A stretch of 64,000 nt of DNA from Sphingobacterium spiritivorum. GTDB taxonomy: Bacteria; Bacteroidota; Bacteroidia; Sphingobacteriales; Sphingobacteriaceae. The translations under genes and the position numbers were made by a program. The stretch is from assembly GCF_016724845.1 (NCBI RefSeq), contig NZ_CP068082.1:4774001-4838000 (forward strand), read 5' to 3'. Of this stretch, positions 26,052-33,291 are shown piece by piece. Position 1 is the stretch's first letter, and the number at the start of each line of letters is the position of its first letter. The notes beneath the pieces are model-generated. The model was not told the DNA's origin, did not search any database, and worked only from the letters and a program-made list of their open reading frames with translations.

Positions 26052-26450
26052 ATGACCATTATTCAAAGTAATACAGAAATCAATAAGTCTATCGCTGAAG
26101 TATATCTGTTTTTGGCAGACTTCAATAATCATGAAAGACTGATGCCTGAGAATATTTACAACTGGTCATCTACAGCAGACGAAGCGAGATTTACTATTCA
26201 AAACATGGCGAAGCTGGCTTTGAAGATAGAACTGCGGACTCCCAATGAGGAAATCGTAGCCGTACCCAGTGAAAAAGCTCCGTTCGATCTGACGCTTCGC
26301 TGGAGACTGATATCCATATCAGAAACCGAAACAAAAGCTAACTTTGTAATAGAAGCCGATCTGAATATGATGATGAAAATGCTGGCTTCAGGCCCGCTTC
26401 AGAAACTGGCAGATTATCAGACAGCAAAACTAAAAGAATTGTTAGGATAA
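26052..26450 (+). CDS. SRPBCC-fold (START/Bet v1-like) protein
   Basis: 132 residues with polyketide-cyclase/SRPBCC character: the first strand TIIQSNTEINKSIAEVYLFLADFNNHERLMP, middle strands TLRWRLISISETETKANFVIEADLNMMMKML, and the final long helix PLQKLADYQTAKLKELL. The fold binds a hydrophobic ligand in a helix-grip cavity; no function is known for this subgroup. It follows pyrE by 18 bp and is likely co-transcribed, and is itself followed by a hairpin. Confidence 0.8.
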   Translation: MTIIQSNTEINKSIAEVYLFLADFNNHERLMPENIYNWSSTADEARFTIQNMAKLALKIELRTPNEEIVAVPSEKAPFDLTLRWRLISISETETKANFVIEADLNMMMKMLASGPLQKLADYQTAKLKELLG

Positions 26451-26472
26451 TAATCATAACATTTTATAACAG

Positions 26473-26504
26473 AGGAAAAGGGAACTGAACGGTTCCCTTT
26501 TCCT
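26473..26504. terminator. Hairpin terminator after pyrE operon
   Basis: 13-bp perfect arms AGGAAAAGGGAAC (26473-26485) and GTTCCCTTTTCCT (26492-26504) with a six-base loop; only a short T run follows. Confidence 0.65.
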
Positions 26505-26534
26505 GTTTACAGATTTCACCTATCAGCCTGATAA

Positions 26535-26798
26535 TATGTTAGTCAGAACAGTCGTATTTTTATATTTGGTATCTTTGATAAGGCAATTAAGGTACATGCC
26601 ATAAAAGGCTTGTCACCATTTGTATATAGGTTTAGGGGAGATACATTATCAGTTTTTTATCTGAAATGGACAGATATAAACATTAAAGAGAGTTTCAAAT
26701 CTATCAAGATAGATTATAATCCGCTTGAAAACAGAGAATATATGAGCATAATAAATAAAGCGGGAAAAGGAGAAGCAGGATATCAATTGACTCCCTAA
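26535..26798 (+). pseudogene. Possible gene remnant without start codon
   Basis: Open from after a stop at 26532 to TAA at 26798, about 87 codons without any ATG in frame; a TTG at 26610 is the only common alternative. The sequence (for example VYRFRGDTLSVFYLKWTD and KIDYNPLENREYMSIIN) has protein-like composition and looks like the C-terminal part of a small secreted protein. It may be a decayed gene or a short protein started at TTG. No family recognised. The rest of 26505-26976 shows nothing else. Confidence 0.3.
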
Positions 26799-26976
26799 TA
26801 AAATATTCATAACAGAAAAGAATTATACAATGAGAGAAGGATTATAATTGCATATACTTAATTAGATTTTAAGTTGAAAAATATAAATTTATAATGCTAT
26901 TGTCATTCTGAAATGATAATGCCATATTTGAAACTTTACTTTGTATTTTTGTATAATTAGCTAGAAACATTCATTC

Positions 26977-27927
26977 ATGGAACTGAAATTAAAAAGACCG
27001 CTGGCATTTTTCGACTTAGAAACCACCGGTGTAAACATCCCATTAGATCGTATCGTTGAGATCTCTATTCTAAAGGTGATGCCCGATGGAAATAAAGAAG
27101 TGCTGACGCGCCGTATCAATCCCGGAATGCCTATTCCTGCCGAATCATCTATGTTTCACGGCATCTATGATGAAGATGTAAAAGATCTTCCGTCATTTAA
27201 AGAACTGGGGCAGGAAATTGCAGATTTTATAGGAGATGCGGATCTGGCGGGCTATAATTCCAATAAGTTTGATGTTCCGATGCTAATGGAAGAATTTTTA
27301 CGTGCAAATGTAGACTTCTCACTGGAAGGCAGAAATTTTGTCGATGTACAGAATATCTTCCACCAAATGGAACAACGTACGCTGAAAGCTGCATACAAAT
27401 TCTATTGCGATCAGGATCTGAACAATGCACATACCGCAGAAGCAGATGTCACTGCTACATACGAAGTATTAAAGGCCCAGTTGAGCCGTTATGAAGATGT
27501 GGTGTATGAAGACAAGCATGGCAATAAGAGCAAGCCTGTAGTGAATGATGTAGAAGCCCTGCATGAATTTACTAATCTGAGTAAACCGGTGGATTTTGCA
27601 GGTCGTATTGTATACAATGAAGACGGTGTAGAAGTTTTCAGTTTTGGCAAGCACAAAGGACGTCCTGTAGAAAATGTATTTGAAATAGAACCAAGTTACT
27701 ATTCATGGATGATGCAGGGTGATTTTCCATTATACACAAAAAAATGTCTGGAGCGCATATGGGCACGATTTAAAGAAAACAGAAAATCAGCACCTGCGGT
27801 ACAGTCTTCCACACCGGAAGAGAAAAAGCAGGTAAAAAAGGATTTTCAACAAAAAAACAATCCGTCCAAAGGCAAAGCCATTACGACGGATATGTTAAAA
27901 GATCTGCAAAGTAAATTTGGTAAATAA
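26977..27927 (+). CDS. DnaQ-like 3'-5' exonuclease with C-terminal DUF3820 region
   Basis: 316 residues. The exonuclease domain (~5-170) has all three DEDD motifs: AFFDLETTGVN (ExoI), AGYNSNKFDVPML (ExoII) and HTAEADVTATYEV (ExoIII, with His as in the DEDDh type). Residues ~215-260 (VFSFGKHKGRPVENVFEIEPSYYSWMMQGDFP) match DUF3820, a small module seen in Pol III epsilon-like proteins of Bacteroidota. The Lys-rich tail 265-316 ends TTDMLKDLQSKFGK. Probably a DNA-repair or proofreading exonuclease; whether it is the replicative epsilon subunit is not shown. A single gene; trxB follows by 43 bp. Confidence 0.9.
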   Translation: MELKLKRPLAFFDLETTGVNIPLDRIVEISILKVMPDGNKEVLTRRINPGMPIPAESSMFHGIYDEDVKDLPSFKELGQEIADFIGDADLAGYNSNKFDVPMLMEEFLRANVDFSLEGRNFVDVQNIFHQMEQRTLKAAYKFYCDQDLNNAHTAEADVTATYEVLKAQLSRYEDVVYEDKHGNKSKPVVNDVEALHEFTNLSKPVDFAGRIVYNEDGVEVFSFGKHKGRPVENVFEIEPSYYSWMMQGDFPLYTKKCLERIWARFKENRKSAPAVQSSTPEEKKQVKKDFQQKNNPSKGKAITTDMLKDLQSKFGK

Positions 27928-27970
27928 AAAGATTATATAAATCATATAAATAACTATTATTCATAATTAT

Positions 27971-28927
27971 ATGTCACAAGAAAGAGAACATATCAAATGT
28001 TTGATTATCGGTTCAGGTCCTGCAGGTTATACTGCTGCTATTTACGCAGCACGTGCTGATCTCAAACCGGTTGTATATACAGGTCTGGTACCGGGTGGAC
28101 AATTGACACAGACGACAGATGTAGATAATTTTCCGGGCTATCCAAAAGGGATTCTTGGTCCTGAGTTAATGGAAGATCTCAAATCTCAGGCAGAGCGTTT
28201 TGGTACGGAAGTTCGGTTTGGCTATGTAACCAAAGTGAATCTGGAAGGCGAAATAAAAGAAATAGAGATAGATGGATCTAAAATCGTTACTGCTGACACT
28301 GTTATCATTTCAACAGGAGCTACAGCAAAATGGTTAGGACTTGAAAGTGAGCAGAAGTACAATGGATTTGGTGTATCTGCCTGCGCTGTATGTGACGGTT
28401 TTTTCTTCAAAAATCGTGAAGTCGCAATCGTTGGGGCTGGAGATACAGCAGCTGAAGAAGCGACGTATCTGGCTAAACTGGCATCTAAAGTACATATGTT
28501 AGTACGCCGTGACGAATTCCGTGCATCTAAAGCCATGGTCCACCGCGTATTGAATACTCCAAATATTGAAATTCACTATAATACTGAAGCAGTGGAGATT
28601 CTTGGTGACGGTCAGGTGGTGACAGCTGTAAAGGTGATCAATAACCAGACACAGGTCACTACAGATATTCCAGTAGACGGATTCTTTGTTGCGATCGGAC
28701 ACAAACCTAATACAGAATTATTCACAGGCATACTGGATATGGACGAAACCGGCTACCTGATCACTAAAGCAGATAGTACGCAGACAAACATAGAAGGTGT
28801 ATTTGCATGTGGAGATGTGCAGGATCACATTTACCGTCAGGCGATCACTGCTGCCGGAACAGGCTGTATGGCTGCATTAGAAGCCGAACGTTATTTAGCT
28901 GCTAAAGAGCACGCTATAGCTGAATAA
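27971..28927 (+). CDS. trxB: Thioredoxin-disulfide reductase
   Basis: 318 residues. Reduces thioredoxin with NADPH through FAD and a CxxC pair. Features: FAD motif IIGSGPAGYTAAIYAARA, redox-active ACAVCDGFFF, NADPH motif VGAGDTAAEEATYLAKLASKV, and the terminal FAD motif VFACGDVQDHIYRQAITAAGTGCMAALEAERYL. In this window thioredoxin reductase would also support the APS reductase encoded at 52477-53178. It ends before a long bidirectional hairpin. Confidence 0.97.
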   Translation: MSQEREHIKCLIIGSGPAGYTAAIYAARADLKPVVYTGLVPGGQLTQTTDVDNFPGYPKGILGPELMEDLKSQAERFGTEVRFGYVTKVNLEGEIKEIEIDGSKIVTADTVIISTGATAKWLGLESEQKYNGFGVSACAVCDGFFFKNREVAIVGAGDTAAEEATYLAKLASKVHMLVRRDEFRASKAMVHRVLNTPNIEIHYNTEAVEILGDGQVVTAVKVINNQTQVTTDIPVDGFFVAIGHKPNTELFTGILDMDETGYLITKADSTQTNIEGVFACGDVQDHIYRQAITAAGTGCMAALEAERYLAAKEHAIAE

Positions 28928-28935
28928 AATCAACT

Positions 28936-29012
28936 AAAAAACGTCATTGCTAAAAAACGAATGAAGTAATTTTATATTAGAATACTTCCTTCGCTAAGCA
29001 ATGACGTTTTTT
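28936..29012. terminator. Long bidirectional terminator between trxB and rnhA
   Basis: 16-bp perfect outer arms AAAAAACGTCATTGCT (28936-28951) and AGCAATGACGTTTTTT (28997-29012) with A and T runs on the outside on both strands. The interior (CGAATGAAGTA.../...TACTTCCTTCG) also pairs in part, giving an extended hairpin between convergent genes. Confidence 0.8.
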
Positions 29013-29038
29013 TTCTTTCTGTAATCTTTAACGATACA

Positions 29039-29539
29039 TTATCCCTGAGCTTTTTCCTCTTGCTCAAAGACAGTGTCAATCTTCCAGTTCGCTTTATCTT
29101 TTGATGCAGCTACAGCCAATTGATCACAGCGTTCGTTATCCGGATGTCCGGCATGTCCTTTTACCCAGACCAGTCTTACCTGATGTAGCTTATAGCTTTT
29201 CATGAGCCGGATCCAAAGATCCTTATTCTTTTTCCCCTGAAAACCTTTCTGAATCCATCCGTAGACCCATTTTTTATCAATGGCATCGATAACATATTTT
29301 GAATCTGAATAAATAGTCACTTGCTGTTGCGGACTTTTCAAGGCTTCCAGTCCGATAATGACAGCCATGAGCTCCATCCGGTTGTTTGTGGTTCTGCGAA
29401 ACCCTTCAGAAAAAGTTTTCTCTATCAACTTACCTTTGAAAGCTTCATTTTCACCGCTATAACGAGTTCTTAGAATAGTTCCGTAACCTCCGGGTCCCGG
29501 ATTGCCGCTGGAAGCTCCGTCCGTATATAATTCGATCAT
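29039..29539 (-). CDS. rnhA: Ribonuclease HI
   Basis: 166 residues from the ATG at 29539 (an upstream TTG at 29548 is less likely). Cleaves the RNA strand of RNA-DNA hybrids. The catalytic acids are in LYTDGASSGNPGPGG (Asp), NRMELMAVI (Glu), IYSDSKYVIDAI (Asp) and DNERCDQLA (Asp), and the HPDNE segment carries the conserved catalytic-loop His. Contains the basic handle region WVYGWIQKGFQGKKNKDLW. Convergent with trxB. Confidence 0.96.
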   Translation of the reverse strand: MIELYTDGASSGNPGPGGYGTILRTRYSGENEAFKGKLIEKTFSEGFRRTTNNRMELMAVIIGLEALKSPQQQVTIYSDSKYVIDAIDKKWVYGWIQKGFQGKKNKDLWIRLMKSYKLHQVRLVWVKGHAGHPDNERCDQLAVAASKDKANWKIDTVFEQEEKAQG

Positions 29540-29650
29540 TGGTAACAAAGTTACTTCTAATCCGCTAAAATACCTGATTTAAGTTTGAAAAATCAGGTAT
29601 TTGTTCTATTTTTCATGCTTTTAAAGACATCTGATTAATTTGTAAACTTG

Positions 29651-31486
29651 ATGAAAAAGAGAGCTATTATGGCCGCACTGCTTGGGTTAACTGTTCATTT
29701 AACAGCCCATGCGCAGCAACCAACAGAAAACAACGCAAAAATGGAGTGGTTTGAAGATGCCAAGCTAGGCATATTTATTCACTGGGGAATCTATTCTGTA
29801 CAAGGAATCTCCGAATCCTGGGCATTTTTCAATAACTATATCAATCATGAAAATTATATGAAGCAGCTAAATGGATTTACTGCTTCGAAATATAAGCCGG
29901 ATGAATGGGCAAAACTGATACATGATTCCGGAGCAAAGTATTCAGTTATCACCACCAAACACCACGATGGTGTATCGCTGTGGGACAGTAAAGCAGACAA
30001 AGCTATTACTATTAAAAAGGATGCACAGGCCAGACAGGATGTATTGGATCCATTTGTCAAAGCTTTACAAAAGACAGGACTAAAAACGGGATTATATTAT
30101 TCACTACCGGACTGGAGCCATCCGTATTACGATGTAAATACCAGAACAAGGAAACGCTACGCACTCAAAGAGGAACCTCAGCGCTGGGAAAATTATGTCA
30201 AATACTACCAGACTCAGCTTAATGAATTATCTGAACTCTATCATCCGGATCTGATCTGGTTTGACGGTGATTGGGAACACAACTCGGAAGAATGGAAAGC
30301 AAAGCAAACATTAACCAATCTGCGCAAATATAATCCAAATATTATTATCAACTCCCGTCTTAACCATCACGGAGATTATGATACGCCTGAACAGGGTATT
30401 CCGGTGGTCAGACCATCTGCACCCCACTGGGAGCTATGTTATACGATGAATGACTCCTGGGGATATCAGGCTTTTGACAAGCACTATAAAACACCCAATA
30501 TGATTGTACGCACACTGGTGGATTGTATCAGCATGGGTGGTAATCTCCTTTTGGATATTGGTCCTAAAGAAGATGGTACTATTCCGGAGGAACAGGTTGC
30601 TATTCTCAAAGAGCTTGGCCGCTGGACCGGACTTCACAAGGAAGCAGTATATGGCACAAGAGCAGGAATCCCATTTGAACATTATCAGGGAAAATCTGCC
30701 TTATCAAAAGATGGAAAGACAGTGTACTTGTATCTTGATGCTGTAAAGCGCACAGAGCATCTCACAGGGATATCTACTGCTCTAAAGGGAGCAACTGTCG
30801 TGGGACAATCTGGAATTAAAGTTCCTTATACACAAAACGCATCTGCTATCACACTGGATCTGAATACCATCAAATTTGATCCAGCAGTCACTGTACTGGC
30901 TCTCCATTTCGACAATACGCCAACATTTATTAAAGCTGAGCCGGTAGCAACAGAGATCAGGACATTACTTAAAGGCAAAAATGCAGATGAAGCCGTTTAT
31001 CAGATCGCGAAGCATCTTTACTCGGGTGATAATTTATTGAAAAACAATGGACTTACAGTAGATGGCCTAAACATGAACTTACCTGATCAAAAACAAGCGA
31101 ATCCGGCTATTGTAAACTGGATCAGTAAGCATGCGGAAGCTTTGTACGAGACAGGAGCGGGGATCCCTGAGGGACATTATGCAGGTCTTACAGCATTATC
31201 TGCGGACAAACAGACGCTCTATCTTTTTGTAGAGGGTAAACCCACAGGGCCAGTTGCGGTGAAGGGATTAAAAAATACGATCGCACGTATCCGCATTGTA
31301 GGCGAGGGCTCTATGATTGATCATGATATCTATAACAAACTCTACTGGAGTGCTATTCCGGGAATTGTGTACATCAATGTACCTAATGAACGCCTGAACA
31401 ACAATCTTTCCGTAATCGCTGTACTGTTGGATAAGCCGATTGAACTCTACCGGGAAAAAGTAGGTGCAATAGAAAGCAATTTATAG
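29651..31486 (+). CDS. Secreted alpha-L-fucosidase (GH29) with duplicated C-terminal module
   Basis: 611 residues from the ATG at 29651. Signal peptide to about AHAQ. GH29 catalytic barrel (~30-340): MEWFEDAKLGIFIHWGIYSVQG, TTKHHDGVSLWDSK, and LIWFDGDWEHN with the probable nucleophile Asp; GGNLLLDIGPKEDGTIPEEQ closes the domain. Two related beta-sandwich segments follow (about 345-430, TRAGIPFEHYQGKSALSKDGKTVYLYLD, and about 500-600, TGAGIPEGHYAGLTALSADKQTLYLFVE), apparently an internal duplication. Removes terminal L-fucose from glycans in the periplasm. It is a stand-alone gene next to the sirtuin gene, not in a Sus-type locus. Confidence 0.93.
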   Translation: MKKRAIMAALLGLTVHLTAHAQQPTENNAKMEWFEDAKLGIFIHWGIYSVQGISESWAFFNNYINHENYMKQLNGFTASKYKPDEWAKLIHDSGAKYSVITTKHHDGVSLWDSKADKAITIKKDAQARQDVLDPFVKALQKTGLKTGLYYSLPDWSHPYYDVNTRTRKRYALKEEPQRWENYVKYYQTQLNELSELYHPDLIWFDGDWEHNSEEWKAKQTLTNLRKYNPNIIINSRLNHHGDYDTPEQGIPVVRPSAPHWELCYTMNDSWGYQAFDKHYKTPNMIVRTLVDCISMGGNLLLDIGPKEDGTIPEEQVAILKELGRWTGLHKEAVYGTRAGIPFEHYQGKSALSKDGKTVYLYLDAVKRTEHLTGISTALKGATVVGQSGIKVPYTQNASAITLDLNTIKFDPAVTVLALHFDNTPTFIKAEPVATEIRTLLKGKNADEAVYQIAKHLYSGDNLLKNNGLTVDGLNMNLPDQKQANPAIVNWISKHAEALYETGAGIPEGHYAGLTALSADKQTLYLFVEGKPTGPVAVKGLKNTIARIRIVGEGSMIDHDIYNKLYWSAIPGIVYINVPNERLNNNLSVIAVLLDKPIELYREKVGAIESNL

Positions 31487-31505
31487 CAGAAACAGTAATT
31501 ATAGT

Positions 31506-32189
31506 ATGAAAAGAATCGTAGTATTTACAGGAGCCGGGATTTCGGCCGAAAGCGGTTTGAAAACTTTTCGGGGCGATGACGGATTATGGGAAGGAAATCG
31601 TGTAGAGGATGTAGCCACTCCGGAAGCATGGCAACGAAATCCTGCTTTGGTGCAGCAATTTTACAATGAACGTCGCAAACAATGCCTATTAGCCGAGCCA
31701 AATACTGCGCATCAAGCCTTGGTACGCCTGGAAAATCAGTATCATGTAGATATTATTACACAAAACATAGATAACCTTCATGAACGTGCCGGAAGTAAAA
31801 ATATTCTGCATCTGCACGGTCAGATCACGCAGTCGCGCTCATCAAAGGATCCTTCTAGTATTTATGAGATCAAAGGAGACGAACTAAAAATGGGAGAGCT
31901 ATGTAAATGGGGAAGCCAGTTGCGGCCTAATATTGTATGGTTTGGAGAAGCTGTGCCAGCGATGATTCCTGCAATGCGGATCGCTCAACAGGCAGATATC
32001 CTTATTGTCATAGGAACTTCACTTCAGGTATATCCCGCTGCAAATCTTATTCATGACATTCCTCCGCATTGCGAAATATTCCTGATAGATCCTTCAGCAG
32101 ATCAATATCATATACCGGAGAGAACTGTTACTATAACTTCAAAAGCATCAGAAGGAGTGCCTGCGTTAGTAGAGCAATTATTATGTTAG
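31506..32189 (+). CDS. cobB: Sir2-family NAD-dependent protein deacylase
   Basis: 227 residues. Sirtuin motifs: VFTGAGISAESGLKTFRG (NAD), TQNIDNLHERAG, HLHGQ with the catalytic His, LRPNIVWFGE and GTSLQVYPAANLI. Residues Y53 and R56 (FYNERR) reproduce the YxxR pair that in class III sirtuins such as SIRT5 and E. coli CobB favours succinyl- and malonyl-lysine. The zinc-finger segment has only one Cys (ELCKWG) instead of four, so zinc binding is not expected. Starts 20 bp after the fucosidase gene. Confidence 0.93.
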   Translation: MKRIVVFTGAGISAESGLKTFRGDDGLWEGNRVEDVATPEAWQRNPALVQQFYNERRKQCLLAEPNTAHQALVRLENQYHVDIITQNIDNLHERAGSKNILHLHGQITQSRSSKDPSSIYEIKGDELKMGELCKWGSQLRPNIVWFGEAVPAMIPAMRIAQQADILIVIGTSLQVYPAANLIHDIPPHCEIFLIDPSADQYHIPERTVTITSKASEGVPALVEQLLC

Positions 32190-32322
32190 ATTTATTTGGT
32201 CAGAAATTACAACCAAATAAAATTTTGCTTATATATTTAAATATCTATATAACAGTGTTTTGTATAAAAATATATAATATTTTAGTTTACATTTGATATT
32301 TTCTCATGATCACTTTAAGCAC

Positions 32323-32349
32323 AAAAGGCCAAATTAAATTTGGCCTTTT
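32323..32349. terminator. Hairpin terminator after the sirtuin gene
   Basis: Near-continuous palindrome AAAAGGCCAAATT-a-AATTTGGCCTTTT with T and A runs on both outer sides, usable in both directions between the sirtuin gene and the convergent small gene. Confidence 0.75.
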
Positions 32350-32408
32350 GTTATTTTTAAATAAAAATATATAATAATCAGCAACTTACATTGCTATATG
32401 TAATGTAT

Positions 32409-32654
32409 CTATTGATATCTGTCATAGCTTTCTATAAAGCTTTTACGCATCTCCTGAAAATGGTTAAGTACCTGTTGAATAAAAGTTTCATCCAGCAATT
32501 CAAACACACCGTTGACACCACCTACTACATCTGTTTCGGCTAGTTTATAGGATTGCTCAAGCACGCCTTGTTCAAACTTGATAATAAACTTTTGATTCAT
32601 ACCAAAGATGGAAATCTTACAATCCGGATGTGGCAACTCTGCTAATACTCTCAT
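32409..32654 (-). CDS. Conserved small hypothetical protein
   Basis: 81 residues starting MRVLAELPHPDCKISIFGMNQKFIIKFE. No signal peptide or membrane helix. Mixed short strands are followed by a C-terminal amphipathic helix (DETFIQQVLNHFQEMRKSFIESYDRY). I recognise this as a small protein common in Sphingobacteriaceae without known function; that is memory, not a search result. Monocistronic, in 219 bp and 199 bp flanks without genes. Confidence 0.6.
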   Translation of the reverse strand: MRVLAELPHPDCKISIFGMNQKFIIKFEQGVLEQSYKLAETDVVGGVNGVFELLDETFIQQVLNHFQEMRKSFIESYDRYQ

Positions 32655-32828
32655 ATTATTTTTATGTTTTTCTTTAAAAAAGTTCAGATAAATGACCTTT
32701 CGGTCTGTTCTACAAATGTAGGGTTTATTTCAACTTTGTCTTATGCAAAATACAGCATAAATGGTAGCTTAAAAATAATTATAATAGAATATTTACGTAA
32801 ATCTTATTCCATCGTTTTAATAAATTTA

Positions 32829-32836
32829 TATATTTG
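32829..32836 (+). promoter_or_regulatory. Candidate -7 element for the metal-efflux operon
   Basis: TATATTTG fits TAnnTTTG, 17 bp before the TTG start of the first small gene. No convincing -33 TTTG at the right spacing, so an activator may be needed or the call may be chance. Confidence 0.35.
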
Positions 32837-32853
32837 CAAGTAAAATCAAGAGA

Positions 32854-33186
32854 TTGCGCATACTTGCCTACATATTGAGCATTTATTTTATTCTTCTGAC
32901 GCTTATACCGTGTCAGGATAATCATTCTGTTTTGCCTAATATAGACCAGCTCTCAAACGAAATTTCTGCACATCGCCATATTGACCAGAACGGTAAACAT
33001 GCTCATAAAGACAGCTGTTCGCCATTGTGTGTATGCGGATGTTGCTCCATAGCAGTCCATCTGCCTGAGCATATTGATTTTGCATTTGAACTTCTTCCTG
33101 TACATCAGGATAAATCCTTTGCCCACCAATTATCGTTCTATGCGAACGAATACAGTAGTATCTGGCAGCCCCCCAAACTTTCATAA
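32854..33186 (+). CDS. DUF6660-like secreted small His/Cys-rich protein of metal-efflux locus
   Basis: 110 residues, start TTG at 32854 (no in-frame ATG after the stop at 32821). A hydrophobic N-terminus (ILAYILSIYFILLTLIPC) suggests export or a lipid anchor. The mature part has His-rich AHRHIDQNGKHAHKD and a Cys cluster CSPLCVCGCC that could bind soft metals. Such proteins precede CzcA/CusA genes in Bacteroidota. A metallochaperone or sensor role is inference. The efflux pump starts 105 bp downstream. Confidence 0.7.
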   Translation: MRILAYILSIYFILLTLIPCQDNHSVLPNIDQLSNEISAHRHIDQNGKHAHKDSCSPLCVCGCCSIAVHLPEHIDFAFELLPVHQDKSFAHQLSFYANEYSSIWQPPKLS

Positions 33187-33243
33187 TTAATGTCGCAACA
33201 TATCTCATAGTTTCGTCTATGTAGATATATTTTATTTATTCGT

Positions 33244-33265
33244 ACTTATTTTAAAGTAAATAAGT
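33244..33265 (+). promoter_or_regulatory. Palindrome before the RND pump gene
   Basis: ACTTATTT-taaagt-AAATAAGT, perfect 8-bp arms, between the small His/Cys-rich protein and the pump gene. It could be a metalloregulator operator or a weak attenuator; no T run follows. Confidence 0.4.
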
Positions 33266-33291
33266 GGTCGTTAATTAATTATGTTATTATT

